Part shown: positions 8,826-17,706 of the stretch, one piece after another
Numbering within the stretch: the stretch's first letter is position 1
Layout of the letters: each line of letters opens with the position of its first letter
Source of the DNA: JBCCCJ01 sp039029315
Lineage (GTDB): Bacteria; Bacteroidota; Bacteroidia; J057
Assembly (NCBI GenBank): GCA_039029315.1
Contig: JBCCGK010000112.1
Span: 1 to 38,139 of the forward strand
DNA: 38,139 nt
Direction of reading: 5' to 3'
Notes under the pieces: model-generated
What the model was told of the DNA's origin: nothing
Seen by the model: the letters and a program-made list of their open reading frames with translations, nothing else
The model's database searches: none
Translations under genes and position numbers: made by a program

Positions 8826-11261
8826 ATGATACATATGCGCAGAAAGATGTTGTGGACTCATCTGTGGGTATTGGGCTGTCTATTCCTTTGCCTGCCCATA
8901 CAGATATTTTCCCAAGCCAGTTATGTCCTCAGTGGATATTTACTGGACCAATCATCTCAGGAACGCTTGATCGGGGGAAGTGTGAGTTGCCCTGCTTTGA
9001 AGATTGGGAGCTATAGTGATGAGTATGGATTTTTTAGTCTTCAAGTCCCAACAGGCAGTCATCAGATCCAATTCGGCGCGCCTGGATTTCGCAGCTCACA
9101 CATGCAGCTTGAAGTTCTGCAAGACACATTGCTGCGGCTGTACCTGGAATCCCTGACTCTGGAAGAAGTCTCCATTGTAGCGGAAGATCAGCAGTCTGAG
9201 ATTCAGGATGTTCAAATGAGCCGAATCAGCCTTTCAGCCAAAGAAGCTCAGAAAATGCCAAATCTGGCGGGAGAGGTCGATATTCTCAAGGTGATGCAAT
9301 TGATGCCAGGTGTGCAAGGGGGCAATGAAGGAAATGCAGGCTTGTATGTAAGAGGAGGAGGAGCCGACCAGAATTTGATCCTGTTGGATGGAGTCCCTAT
9401 CTACAACCCCAGCCACTTATTTGGTTTTCTTTCCAATTTCAACTCCGATGCCATCAGCCATATTGACTTGATCAAAGGAGGATTCCCGGCACAGTATGGC
9501 GGCCGATTGTCCTCTATTTTGGATGTCCGACTCAAGGATGGGAATATGAACACCTTTAAGGGAGTGGCAAATCTTGGTCTCCTTTCTTCCAAGATTACCC
9601 TGGAAGGTCCATTCAAGAACAAAAAAGCTTCTTATGTTGCCAGTGCGAGATATTCCTATCCAGATATCTTCTTGAGGCCGATCAGCAGATTAGCCACGCA
9701 ATATTCTACTGACGAACTGTCTATTTACGATGTATTCGGCTACCAGTTTTATGATGTGAGCGGAAAAATCAATTATCGGCCAAATGACAACAATCGAATC
9801 CAGTTGAGTGTGTTTCATGGGCAAGATCGGGGCGTGCAAAAAGGATTTCTGGCGTACCAAAGCCGCTTAACTTCTCTGAGTCAAGAGCAGAATTCTCGCC
9901 AACAATTTGGCTGGTCCAACACCATCGGGAGTCTACAATGGCATCATATTTATTCACCCCGTTGGTCCTCCAATGTCACCACCTATGTCAATCGATACAG
10001 GCTAGACAATCAGTCTGAGGTGAATGAGAGAATAGAAGAAGGTGGAAGCAGTCTGCAAATTAGCCAGTTTCAGTCCTTTGCTTCAAGGATTCAGGATGTT
10101 GCAGCAAAAGCTGACTTTTTTTGGAATGCCGCCAAACAACATGATATCCGATTGGGCGTACAGGGAATTTATCATGAGTTTTTGGTTGGTCGTGAGCGAT
10201 TTATGTCCCAGCTGGATATGAATAATCAGGATACGGTGATCACTCAACCCCTGATTCCAGCTGTCGAACCCTCAGCTTATATTGAAGATGTGTGGAACCC
10301 CAGTCGCCGCTTACACATACGGTTGGGAGTCCACGCCACTGCTTTTCTGGTCAGACAAACCGAATATTACTCCCTGCAACCAAGAGTGGCCATTCGATGG
10401 AAACAAAATGATCGGTGGTCCCTCAAGGCTTCCTGGGCAAATATGACGCAATACCTCCATATGTTGACCAATAGTGGGGTGGGACTACCGACAGATTTAT
10501 GGGTGCCCCCTACCGAAGCCATCTTGCCCCAACAGTCCTGGCAGGCAGCAATCGGAACCGCCTGGAAAGTAGATCAACATTGGATGTTCTCAATGGAAGG
10601 CTACTATAAATACCTAAGCAACACCCTTGAATACAAGGAAGGAACCAATTTTGTAGAAGTGAGCGAAAGTTGGGAATCCCAGGTTACGCAGGGACAGGGA
10701 TGGTCCTATGGGATTGAAGCGCTGCTTCGTCGGACCAATGGCATCCTGACAGGTTGGCTCGGCTATACGCTCTCATGGGCTGAGAGGCAATCGGATGAGT
10801 TGAATTTTGGAGAAACCTATCCCTATAAATTTGACCGAAGACATGATATCGGACTGGCAGTAATGTACCAATGGCGTAAGCATATCCATCTGAGTGCAAA
10901 CTGGGCATTTGGTTCTGGCAATGTGACGACCTTGCCGAGTCTACGGTATGCCATTCAGTCTCCCTATTATACCAGCCCGGAAAGCATTTTGCACTATGAA
11001 GGAAGGAATAATTATCGCGTGCCAGCTTTTCACAGACTGGACCTAAGTATCAGTTTTAGCAGGGAAAAGAAAAGAGGGATACGGGTGTGGAGTTTTGGGC
11101 TGTATAATGCCTACAATCGCCAGAATCCATTTTATCTGGAAATCCGCCCTGATTTTCAGGCCGCTTATTCTCCTGGAGAATCCCAACCGAATTTTCTATG
11201 GCAACAAAGCATATTTCCTATTCTGCCATCTGTTAGTTATCGTTTTACCTTTGGATCATGA
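8826..11261 (+). CDS. TonB-dependent outer-membrane receptor (carboxypeptidase-regulatory-like N-domain)
   Basis: An 811-residue receptor for energised uptake across the outer membrane. A signal peptide (to about IFSQA, residue 32) is followed by a carboxypeptidase-regulatory-like Ig domain of about 85 residues (VLSGYLLDQSSQERLIGGSV...). Next is the plug domain with the typical LMPGVQGG, GLYVRGGGADQNLILLDGVPIYNP and GGFPAQYGGRLSSILDV segments. The remaining ~560 residues alternate aromatic beta strands of the barrel and end in VSYRFTFGS, a classic terminal strand. It is not a SusC type with a SusD partner; its 3' end overlaps a DUF4249-type lipoprotein (ATGA), a pairing common in Bacteroidota. 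The ligand is unknown. Confidence 0.93.
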   Translation: MIHMRRKMLWTHLWVLGCLFLCLPIQIFSQASYVLSGYLLDQSSQERLIGGSVSCPALKIGSYSDEYGFFSLQVPTGSHQIQFGAPGFRSSHMQLEVLQDTLLRLYLESLTLEEVSIVAEDQQSEIQDVQMSRISLSAKEAQKMPNLAGEVDILKVMQLMPGVQGGNEGNAGLYVRGGGADQNLILLDGVPIYNPSHLFGFLSNFNSDAISHIDLIKGGFPAQYGGRLSSILDVRLKDGNMNTFKGVANLGLLSSKITLEGPFKNKKASYVASARYSYPDIFLRPISRLATQYSTDELSIYDVFGYQFYDVSGKINYRPNDNNRIQLSVFHGQDRGVQKGFLAYQSRLTSLSQEQNSRQQFGWSNTIGSLQWHHIYSPRWSSNVTTYVNRYRLDNQSEVNERIEEGGSSLQISQFQSFASRIQDVAAKADFFWNAAKQHDIRLGVQGIYHEFLVGRERFMSQLDMNNQDTVITQPLIPAVEPSAYIEDVWNPSRRLHIRLGVHATAFLVRQTEYYSLQPRVAIRWKQNDRWSLKASWANMTQYLHMLTNSGVGLPTDLWVPPTEAILPQQSWQAAIGTAWKVDQHWMFSMEGYYKYLSNTLEYKEGTNFVEVSESWESQVTQGQGWSYGIEALLRRTNGILTGWLGYTLSWAERQSDELNFGETYPYKFDRRHDIGLAVMYQWRKHIHLSANWAFGSGNVTTLPSLRYAIQSPYYTSPESILHYEGRNNYRVPAFHRLDLSISFSREKKRGIRVWSFGLYNAYNRQNPFYLEIRPDFQAAYSPGESQPNFLWQQSIFPILPSVSYRFTFGS

Positions 11262-12253
11262 AAGTTATCTCCCTTGGTATCAGCATATTGATTTTCATCC
11301 TTCTCACAATAGGATGTCAAAAAAAACTTCCATTTCCGGTTCCTGATGACCCAAAACTTGTGGTTGGTGGATTGTTTTGGACGGATTCTCTTTGGGCAGT
11401 TTCTGTTGTCTCCAGTGAATCCCTGATGACAGATGAACGAACAATCAGTCCGATTGAAGATGCGTCGATTCTGATTCGAACAGCAAGTGGGGAAGAGGTT
11501 TCCTTATCCCTCGATCCGCATGTATATACCACCTATCTGGATCGAGGCCCTGGATTGGATACCCTGCATTATTATACCTCCCAATCCTCTCTGGCAACAC
11601 CTGATCAGACCTATCAGCTGGAAGTCATAGCAGCTGGATTTGAGATGGCTTCGGCAGAAGATAAGGTCCCTCAATCTCCCCATGTGGTGTCGGCATCTTT
11701 GGCCACGCCACGCCCTATTCCTGATGATCCTTCACAGGAATTTGTGCCTTCAAGAGGCTATCCAACCGAAATCGACCTGACAGTCCAACTCAAAGATCCA
11801 GGGCAAGAGGCTCATTTTTACCAAATTCTGCTGAGTAGATGGCATATCAGAATTGATCCAGCAAGTGGGGATACCCTCAGATCCTTGCAACGAATTCCAT
11901 ATATGACTGATGATGTCAGTGCATTTCGTGTCAATGGCTCTCCTTTGGTTGACTATATATTTGAGGACGTGTCATTTGATGGCTTGACAAAAAGCTTTCT
12001 GTTGTCTTTGAAATTACAAATTCCCCTGGAAGAAAGCAGTGGGGAGCCTATTCAGCTGACAGTATTGTCGTTGAGTCCATCCTATTATCAGGCCATTCGA
12101 TCCTTTCAGGCTGGCCAGACAGGAGAGAAGGAGGTGCTGAATGGTGTGATTGAATTCTTCCAGGAACCTGTTCCAACTTTCGACAATATAGATGGCGGTT
12201 TTGGGATTTTTGGAGGAGCAAGTAGAGTTGTTCGAACCCTTCATGTCCCTTGA
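11258..12253 (+). CDS. DUF4249-type lipoprotein, receptor partner
   Basis: A 331-residue lipoprotein beginning MKVISLGISILIFILLTIGCQKK, with the lipobox TIGC. The body has family-like features: VVGGLFWTDSLWAVSVVSSES near the start, PIEDASILIRTASGEEVSL, then DQTYQLEVIAAGFEMASAEDKVP. Its start overlaps the receptor stop by four bases, so translation is probably coupled. DUF4249 proteins are routinely encoded next to TonB-dependent receptors, and by analogy with SusD they may form a surface-exposed lid, though this is not proven for the family. The protein ends 53 bases before palindromic element copy 3. Confidence 0.85.
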   Translation: MKVISLGISILIFILLTIGCQKKLPFPVPDDPKLVVGGLFWTDSLWAVSVVSSESLMTDERTISPIEDASILIRTASGEEVSLSLDPHVYTTYLDRGPGLDTLHYYTSQSSLATPDQTYQLEVIAAGFEMASAEDKVPQSPHVVSASLATPRPIPDDPSQEFVPSRGYPTEIDLTVQLKDPGQEAHFYQILLSRWHIRIDPASGDTLRSLQRIPYMTDDVSAFRVNGSPLVDYIFEDVSFDGLTKSFLLSLKLQIPLEESSGEPIQLTVLSLSPSYYQAIRSFQAGQTGEKEVLNGVIEFFQEPVPTFDNIDGGFGIFGGASRVVRTLHVP

Positions 12254-12306
12254 GTTCCCGCTATGAGATTTCTCCATTAAGAGGGAATTCCCATGCGTTC
12301 GATTTA

Positions 12307-12467
12307 GAGACTGTTTGAAAATCTGTTACTTATTTTTTGTATGCGTATTTTTTCCTCATCCAGCGGCTTTTTTTGTTCCCATAGCACCACTATGAGAACA
12401 AAAAAGAGCCTTGTCTGAGAAAAAAATACACCCTAAAAATTCTCAGCACAGATTCCAAAACAGTCTC
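12307..12467 (+). mobile_element. 161-bp palindromic MITE-like element, copy 3
   Basis: Same 161-bp length and orientation as copies 1 and 2. Flanks are a perfect TTA duplication (12304-12306 and 12468-12470). The right TTA is also the stop codon (TAA on the minus strand) of the PmoA-like gene. The element fills most of the gap between two converging genes (ends at 12253 and 12468), so its hairpin could also end transcription from both sides. Confidence 0.9.
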
Positions 12468-13712
12468 TTATTGTTTCCACACAATCTCCATAGGGACCGA
12501 ATAGTCCTTCCATACCTGATCAATATGAGTTGAATCAGCCTCTCCATTAAATACGAAGAACCGATAGCTGGAAAAATAACGTTCGCCTGCCTGGATCGAA
12601 AACGCCTCGGTAACCATGGGCGCAAAACAAAAATAAGGCATGCTCGGGTGAATACGGACCGCTTGAGGAAAACGAAAATTGCCAGGATGACCCATAGCGA
12701 CAAGTCCTACTTCTTGTCCATCGATCTTCCCAGCCATATTGACCCAGTTGGGGCGTGTGTGATTTCCGGCCAGACGATCTTTTCCTTCACTGGTAAAAAA
12801 ACCACCTTGTCCCAGACCTTGTCTGTTGGGGATTTCTTGATCCTTAAAGGCTTCTTCTCCTTCAAACCATTGACTATTGGCCCGAATGCCCAAGCCCCCA
12901 TAGCGATACTGCGGCATAATCAATGGACTGTCTGCAACGCAGCGATGCACAGAACTCAAATCAAAAAGGAAGGCATCTTCCAGTGCATATACCATGACTT
13001 GCCAGTCTTCTTGCAAGACTTCTTTTGGCCCGGAAGGAGCTGTGATGTCTGTATGAGAAAGCCTACTTGTGAAAGAAGCGAATACAGGTCCACTGATTGT
13101 CCCATAAACCTCCATGTGGGAGACGCGTCCACTCTGCTTGTGTTGATTCCAGAAATCTGGATTTCGGCCTTCGAATATGGTGTTGACCCAGGCAAAAAAG
13201 AGCCCATGTTGGTGCATATGCCCTTCCGGAAAGCCTTCTGTAAGGATTTGTCCTCCCGGACTATAAATGGGATGGATGAATCCACTTTTGCGATAATAGG
13301 CAGGCGCACCTTCGGGAGGAGCCACCTCCTCTATATTGTAGTGTAAAACAGATTTGCCATTGACTGCAAGTTCGATGCGTCCATCTTGTATATTCGCAGT
13401 TGCTTGCGGAGAAAATTCCTGCTCTGAAAGACTGATCTCATAGGTTCGCTTTTGACCCGCCTTCAAGGGGTGATCGAGGATAAAATAGAATTCACCTGAT
13501 GCCATCCTTTGCACAGGAAGGAATTGTCCTGACTCTGTGTTTTTCAGGGAAAGATTGGTTGCTTTGTGAAGCGTTTGGGGAAGCATGCCTATGACAGGAC
13601 TCGTGTTGCGATCATGGGAGCCCGCCTCCAGGTCAAAGGTCCAACTAGGAGAAGAAGCGCATCCCCAAAGGACACACACGCAGAAAAACGCAGTAATAGT
13701 ATAGATGTTCAT
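12468..13712 (-). CDS. PmoA-family (DUF6807) lipoprotein
   Basis: A 414-residue protein of the 'methane oxygenase PmoA' family, a misleading name: these proteins are unrelated to methane oxidation and usually sit in carbohydrate-catabolism loci. The ATG at 13712 is chosen because it gives a short signal with lipobox WGCAS; an upstream start would add a cytosolic-looking extension. Family-like motifs are HPIYSPGGQILTEGFPEGHMHQHGLFFAW (His-rich, possible metal or sugar site), QWFEGEEA, RPNWVNMAGKIDGQEVGLVAMGHP and YFCFAPM. It diverges from the GH88 gene across 45 bases. Its stop codon coincides with the target duplication of element copy 3. Enzymatic role unknown. Confidence 0.87.
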   Translation of the reverse strand: MNIYTITAFFCVCVLWGCASSPSWTFDLEAGSHDRNTSPVIGMLPQTLHKATNLSLKNTESGQFLPVQRMASGEFYFILDHPLKAGQKRTYEISLSEQEFSPQATANIQDGRIELAVNGKSVLHYNIEEVAPPEGAPAYYRKSGFIHPIYSPGGQILTEGFPEGHMHQHGLFFAWVNTIFEGRNPDFWNQHKQSGRVSHMEVYGTISGPVFASFTSRLSHTDITAPSGPKEVLQEDWQVMVYALEDAFLFDLSSVHRCVADSPLIMPQYRYGGLGIRANSQWFEGEEAFKDQEIPNRQGLGQGGFFTSEGKDRLAGNHTRPNWVNMAGKIDGQEVGLVAMGHPGNFRFPQAVRIHPSMPYFCFAPMVTEAFSIQAGERYFSSYRFFVFNGEADSTHIDQVWKDYSVPMEIVWKQ

Positions 13713-13757
13713 AGGGCAAAGCGGAGGAAAAATGAAACAAAATATATTGTAAACCAT

Positions 13758-15128
13758 ATGCTAGACATCCAAAAGGAACTAACACTAACTGACATCAGCA
13801 AACATTTGGAGAATTTTTGGGCCCTATCCGGAGAAAAAATTCGATTGATCGAACGCGAATACGATGCTTCTCAGGGGTCTCCGGTATTTACTGTTCAAGG
13901 CAAATACACCACGAGGGGCTGGACAGAATGGACCCAGGGGTTCCAGTTTGGCTCATCCATCCTGCAGTTTGATGCAACAGGAGAATCGGCATTTTTGGAT
14001 GCAGGACGGGAAGCAACGCGGAAGTTGATGGCTGCGCATGTTGGGCATTTTGGGGTGCACGATCATGGGTTCAACAATGTCAGTACCTATGGAAATCTGT
14101 TGAGATTGATGAAGGAAGGCAAGATAGCGCACAATCCCTGGGAGCAGGAATTTTATGAAATGGCCCTGAAGTTATCTGGTGCTGTTCAGGCGCGTCGATG
14201 GACTCCTATCAAGGATGGTGGCTTTATTCACTCCTTCAATGGGCCTCACTCTCTCTTTGTCGATACCATCCGAACCTGCAGGGCACTGCTGGTGAGTCAT
14301 CTATTGGGGCATGCCATTTGGGAAGAAAATGACCGCAAGGTGAATTTGCTGGAGCGGAGCTTGCTGCATGCGGAAGCCACAGCCAAGTATTCTGTCTACT
14401 ATGGCGAAGGCCGGGACAGCTATGATTTGTGGGGGCGTACGGCTCACGAAAGTGTATTCAATACCAAGGATGGGAATTATCGTTGCCCCAATTCTCAGCA
14501 GGGCTATACGGGCTTCAGTACCTGGACACGTGGCCTGGCATGGGCCATGACAGGTTTTGCAGAGTTGTTGGAATTTCTCGCAACGGTTTCTGATGAAGAA
14601 CTACACCCTTTTGGTGGGAGAGATAAATGGGAGCAACTGTTTGTGAAAGCAGCCCGCGCAAGCTGTGATTTTTATATTGAACATACACCTACAGACGGAA
14701 TACCCTATTGGGATACAGGTGCACCGATGCTATACCAACTGGGAGACTATCTCAATCGACCCTCGGATCCTTTCAATGCCTATGAGCCGATAGATAGCTC
14801 TGCTGCCGCGATCGGTGGACAAGGCTTGCTTAGACTCGGACGATATCTGGGAGAAACGGCAGAAGGAAAACGCTATTGGCAAGCGGGCTTATGTGTATTG
14901 CACAGCTTGTTGAAAGCTCCATACCTCAGCACAGATCCATCGCATCAGGGTCTGACCTTACACACCATCTATCATCGTCCCAATGGCTGGGATTATGTGC
15001 CAGAAGGGAGTGCCATTCCCTATGGAGAAGCCTGCATGTGGGGAGACTACCATATGCGTGAACTGGTTTTGTATGTGCAGAGAATGATTAAGGGAGAAAG
15101 GTATTACTCTTTCTTTACGGGGATATAA
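13758..15128 (+). CDS. Glycoside hydrolase family 88, unsaturated glucuronyl hydrolase
   Basis: A 456-residue cytoplasmic enzyme predicted to hydrate and split unsaturated uronic acid residues from oligosaccharides left by polysaccharide lyases. The alpha/alpha-barrel family's two catalytic aspartates are identifiable as Asp102 in HDHGF and Asp169 in LFVDTIRTCRAL. Further family segments are FSTWTRGLAWAMTGFAELL and PIDSSAAAIGGQGLLRLGRYL. I chose the ATG at 13758: the longer frame would overlap the divergent lipoprotein gene and add a basic tail with no homology features. No signal peptide is seen, so substrates must be imported. Its 3' end overlaps the converging kinase gene by 25 bases. Confidence 0.88.
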   Translation: MLDIQKELTLTDISKHLENFWALSGEKIRLIEREYDASQGSPVFTVQGKYTTRGWTEWTQGFQFGSSILQFDATGESAFLDAGREATRKLMAAHVGHFGVHDHGFNNVSTYGNLLRLMKEGKIAHNPWEQEFYEMALKLSGAVQARRWTPIKDGGFIHSFNGPHSLFVDTIRTCRALLVSHLLGHAIWEENDRKVNLLERSLLHAEATAKYSVYYGEGRDSYDLWGRTAHESVFNTKDGNYRCPNSQQGYTGFSTWTRGLAWAMTGFAELLEFLATVSDEELHPFGGRDKWEQLFVKAARASCDFYIEHTPTDGIPYWDTGAPMLYQLGDYLNRPSDPFNAYEPIDSSAAAIGGQGLLRLGRYLGETAEGKRYWQAGLCVLHSLLKAPYLSTDPSHQGLTLHTIYHRPNGWDYVPEGSAIPYGEACMWGDYHMRELVLYVQRMIKGERYYSFFTGI

Positions 15129-17350
15129 TGTTCCCTTCTTTGTCTGGTCAGATTTTTTTTGAGGGTGAAAAAGAAGGTGGTTCCTTCTCCTTCCACTGAT
15201 TTTACCCAAATCTCACCCTCATGCTGTTCGACAATTTTTTTGCACATGGCAAGGCCAATGCCGGTTCCATCATAATCTTCCTGTCCATGCAGCTTGCGGA
15301 ACAAGAGGAAGATCTTTTCAAAATATTTGTCTGAAATTCCAATGCCATTGTCTGAAATAGAGAACTGCCAATACTTTTTTCTTTCTCTGGCACGAATAAC
15401 CAATCTGGGAGGAACATCAGAACGCCTGAACTTCAGCCCATTTGTGATCAGATTCTGGAATAACTGCTGCATATGAACCTTATCAGCCACAATCTGAGGC
15501 GGAATGTCTTCCAAGAGGATTTGCCCCTTGGTTTCATCAATCAAGGACCATAGCCGCTGTTTGAGATTTTGAAGGAAAGGTTCCAGTCGGATTTTTTCGG
15601 GGCGAATACCTTTGGTATTCACACGAGAAAATGCCAAAAGATCCGTGATCAGGGTATTCATATTCTGGCTGGCATGGATGATATATTCCAGAAAATCTTT
15701 TCCATCCTGATCTAGCCTGTCCACGTATCTGCGTTGTAACAGTTGCGAAAAGGCGATGGTGGTCCGGAGAGGCTCTTTCAAGTCGTGGGAAGCCATGTAC
15801 GCAAAGTTTTCCAGCTGCATATTCGAATCAATGTACTTGCGCATCTGGATATTGGTCATATCCAGTTCCTTGAGCTTTTCCTGGAGATTTTGTTGCGCTT
15901 GTTTTTTCTCTGTAACATCTCTCACAAGAAGAACACTGACCAGAGACCCATTGAGTTGCAGAGGAGAATAGGTCACATCAGCATCAAACAATCTGCCAGT
16001 CGTCGTTTGGAACTGCCAGTCGGAATTGATTCGTTCCTTATTTGTGCGGAACTCTTTGAGTAATTCATGCAATTTTTGAGCTGAAGTTTGCCCATTCGGT
16101 TGATATTCGGGGCTGAATACCAAGGTATTCCCTAGCAGAATTTCATCATAAGAAGCCTCAAACAATTCCTGGGCCCGAAGATTACAATCGAGCGCTTTCC
16201 GACCATCAATATCTACAATGATGATTCCCTCAGCAGAAGATTCGAACAAGGCTCTGTATTTTCGCTCACTACTTTGGATAGCGGCCTCATTTTCGATTTG
16301 GTCCGAAACATCCATTGACAAAAACAATATTTCCTGCAATTGTTGATTGTCATCGTAAATGGGAATCTGATGCGTCTGGAACCATTGGGTGATTCCCTTG
16401 TTAAGGATAATCGGTTCGGGAGGAAAGATGGTTTCATCTTTGTTCCTGATGGAATCCACAGAGAGATCAGACAAGTTCTTCCCCCAGCCATCAGAATCCT
16501 TGAGGACAGAGGTAATTTCTTGCCCGATGATGTCTTTTGCCTCCTTCCTGATATGGTTCGCAAACCTTCGATTTGCCAAAGTGATTTTCCCTTCAGCGTC
16601 AATGGCAAAAATGCTATGAGGATGGACATCGAGAATGGTTCTCAGGTAATCGTGTTTTTCCTCTACCGCTGATTTGGCCTCCAACAGTTCTGTGTTGAGC
16701 GCCTGTGTAGAATCAAACATGTTCCTGATCAGAGTCTCATTTTCCTGCTGATGGCTCAGGTCTTTTCGATGGATCATGACAACGATCCAGCATTTGTATC
16801 CAAAATATGGAAAAAACAGGCTGTTGCTGAAAAAGATAAAATTGTTCAGAGATTCTTCCGGAATGTCAACAAAGCCCACTTGAAACAATCCGATCCACGA
16901 ATAATACATCAGCACAGTCATGCTAACAAAAGAGCATAGAAAAAAACCAATAGAGAGAGAGGGCTTGTTCGGAAAAAGGAAGATCGGGACAATGGATAGA
17001 ATGATGATCCAAAAATGAAAATTAGTGTCAAGTCCCAAAGCCAGAGAATATGCAACAATGATTACCAATTGAGACACATACATCAACCATAGGGATAGAG
17101 TGTGTTTGTAATTCTTTTCTAATGCAAAAATGATCAGATTGCTGAGAATGAGTATGAGGACTCCAGAAGTGACAAGCCAAAAGTTTTCTTCGGCAGAAAA
17201 GATGATCCCCAAAACCATGAAGATTACCCCGCCAAGAATGCTAGCCAAAGCGTCTTGATGGAAAATATACAACCTGTTTTTTAGGTTGGAGTCATAATCC
17301 TCCTTGATGCCCATCTGAAGGAGCTGGGAAATCAGATTTGAGGGATTCAT
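15104..17350 (-). CDS. Membrane PAS-domain sensor histidine kinase
   Basis: A 748-residue sensor kinase. The N-terminal ~195 residues hold about six hydrophobic membrane segments. A coiled linker (HQQENETLIRN...EAKSAVEEKH) leads to two PAS domains (about 230-355 and 360-485). The HisKA domain has the phospho-acceptor His522 in MASHDLKEPLR, and the HATPase domain shows N (LFQNLITNGLKF), G1 (SDNGIGI), F (YFEKIFLLF) and G2 (GTGIGLAMCKKIV) boxes. This PAS-to-MASHDLKEPLR type resembles the bacteriophytochrome/Cph1-like kinase group. No response regulator is nearby, so it is an orphan here. I chose the ATG at 17350; a TTG frame begins 24 bases upstream. Confidence 0.9.
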   Translation of the reverse strand: MNPSNLISQLLQMGIKEDYDSNLKNRLYIFHQDALASILGGVIFMVLGIIFSAEENFWLVTSGVLILILSNLIIFALEKNYKHTLSLWLMYVSQLVIIVAYSLALGLDTNFHFWIIILSIVPIFLFPNKPSLSIGFFLCSFVSMTVLMYYSWIGLFQVGFVDIPEESLNNFIFFSNSLFFPYFGYKCWIVVMIHRKDLSHQQENETLIRNMFDSTQALNTELLEAKSAVEEKHDYLRTILDVHPHSIFAIDAEGKITLANRRFANHIRKEAKDIIGQEITSVLKDSDGWGKNLSDLSVDSIRNKDETIFPPEPIILNKGITQWFQTHQIPIYDDNQQLQEILFLSMDVSDQIENEAAIQSSERKYRALFESSAEGIIIVDIDGRKALDCNLRAQELFEASYDEILLGNTLVFSPEYQPNGQTSAQKLHELLKEFRTNKERINSDWQFQTTTGRLFDADVTYSPLQLNGSLVSVLLVRDVTEKKQAQQNLQEKLKELDMTNIQMRKYIDSNMQLENFAYMASHDLKEPLRTTIAFSQLLQRRYVDRLDQDGKDFLEYIIHASQNMNTLITDLLAFSRVNTKGIRPEKIRLEPFLQNLKQRLWSLIDETKGQILLEDIPPQIVADKVHMQQLFQNLITNGLKFRRSDVPPRLVIRARERKKYWQFSISDNGIGISDKYFEKIFLLFRKLHGQEDYDGTGIGLAMCKKIVEQHEGEIWVKSVEGEGTTFFFTLKKNLTRQRREHYIPVKKE

Positions 17351-17706
17351 GGGTTTTTCTGTGGCAACTATCAAAAGGTAATCCTAAAAAGCATATTGAA
17401 AAATTAACAAATCCTAGAACAAACTTCGAAAATCATGCTGGAGTCTGATGAAAGATTTTTTCCATGATGGTAAGGAATTCTCACCTTTCAGCATGTGGGA
17501 ATTGCCATATATGTCCCAGAACATTCACGTATTCACCAATGACAGAGCAAGTTCTGAGCCATTTTCGCTATTGGTAAACAAGGATTGCCCCAGATTGCTT
17601 TATTGCTGAGAAATGACCGAAAAATGTCTGAAAAATGAAGGTATGCAAAGCTTCCCATTTTGTGATTTAGGGAGAGATCGGTGCAAGAATTGCTTAATTT
17701 TGTGCC
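17351..17706. other. Divergent intergenic region between kinase and isomerase
   Basis: These 356 bases lie between two divergent starts and should hold both promoters. I see no gene, hairpin or repeat. The one motif that stands out is TAATTTTG at 17695-17702, listed separately. Confidence 0.5.
17695..17702 (+). promoter_or_regulatory. Possible Bacteroidota -7 box (TAnnTTTG)
   Basis: TAATTTTG fits the Bacteroidota -7 consensus TAnnTTTG. It ends only four bases before the ATG at 17707, so transcription would begin about at the start codon, implying a leaderless mRNA. No well-spaced TTTG -33 box accompanies it; the nearest is at 17659-17662, too far away. Confidence 0.2.

Noticed and set aside
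12648..13346. A 232-codon plus-strand frame
   Set aside because: Antisense to the PmoA-like gene, Cys/His-rich without a recognisable fold, and its neighbours account for the region.
13566..13757. N-terminal extension of GH88 (64 residues)
   Set aside because: It would overlap the divergent lipoprotein gene, is very basic and carries no family features.
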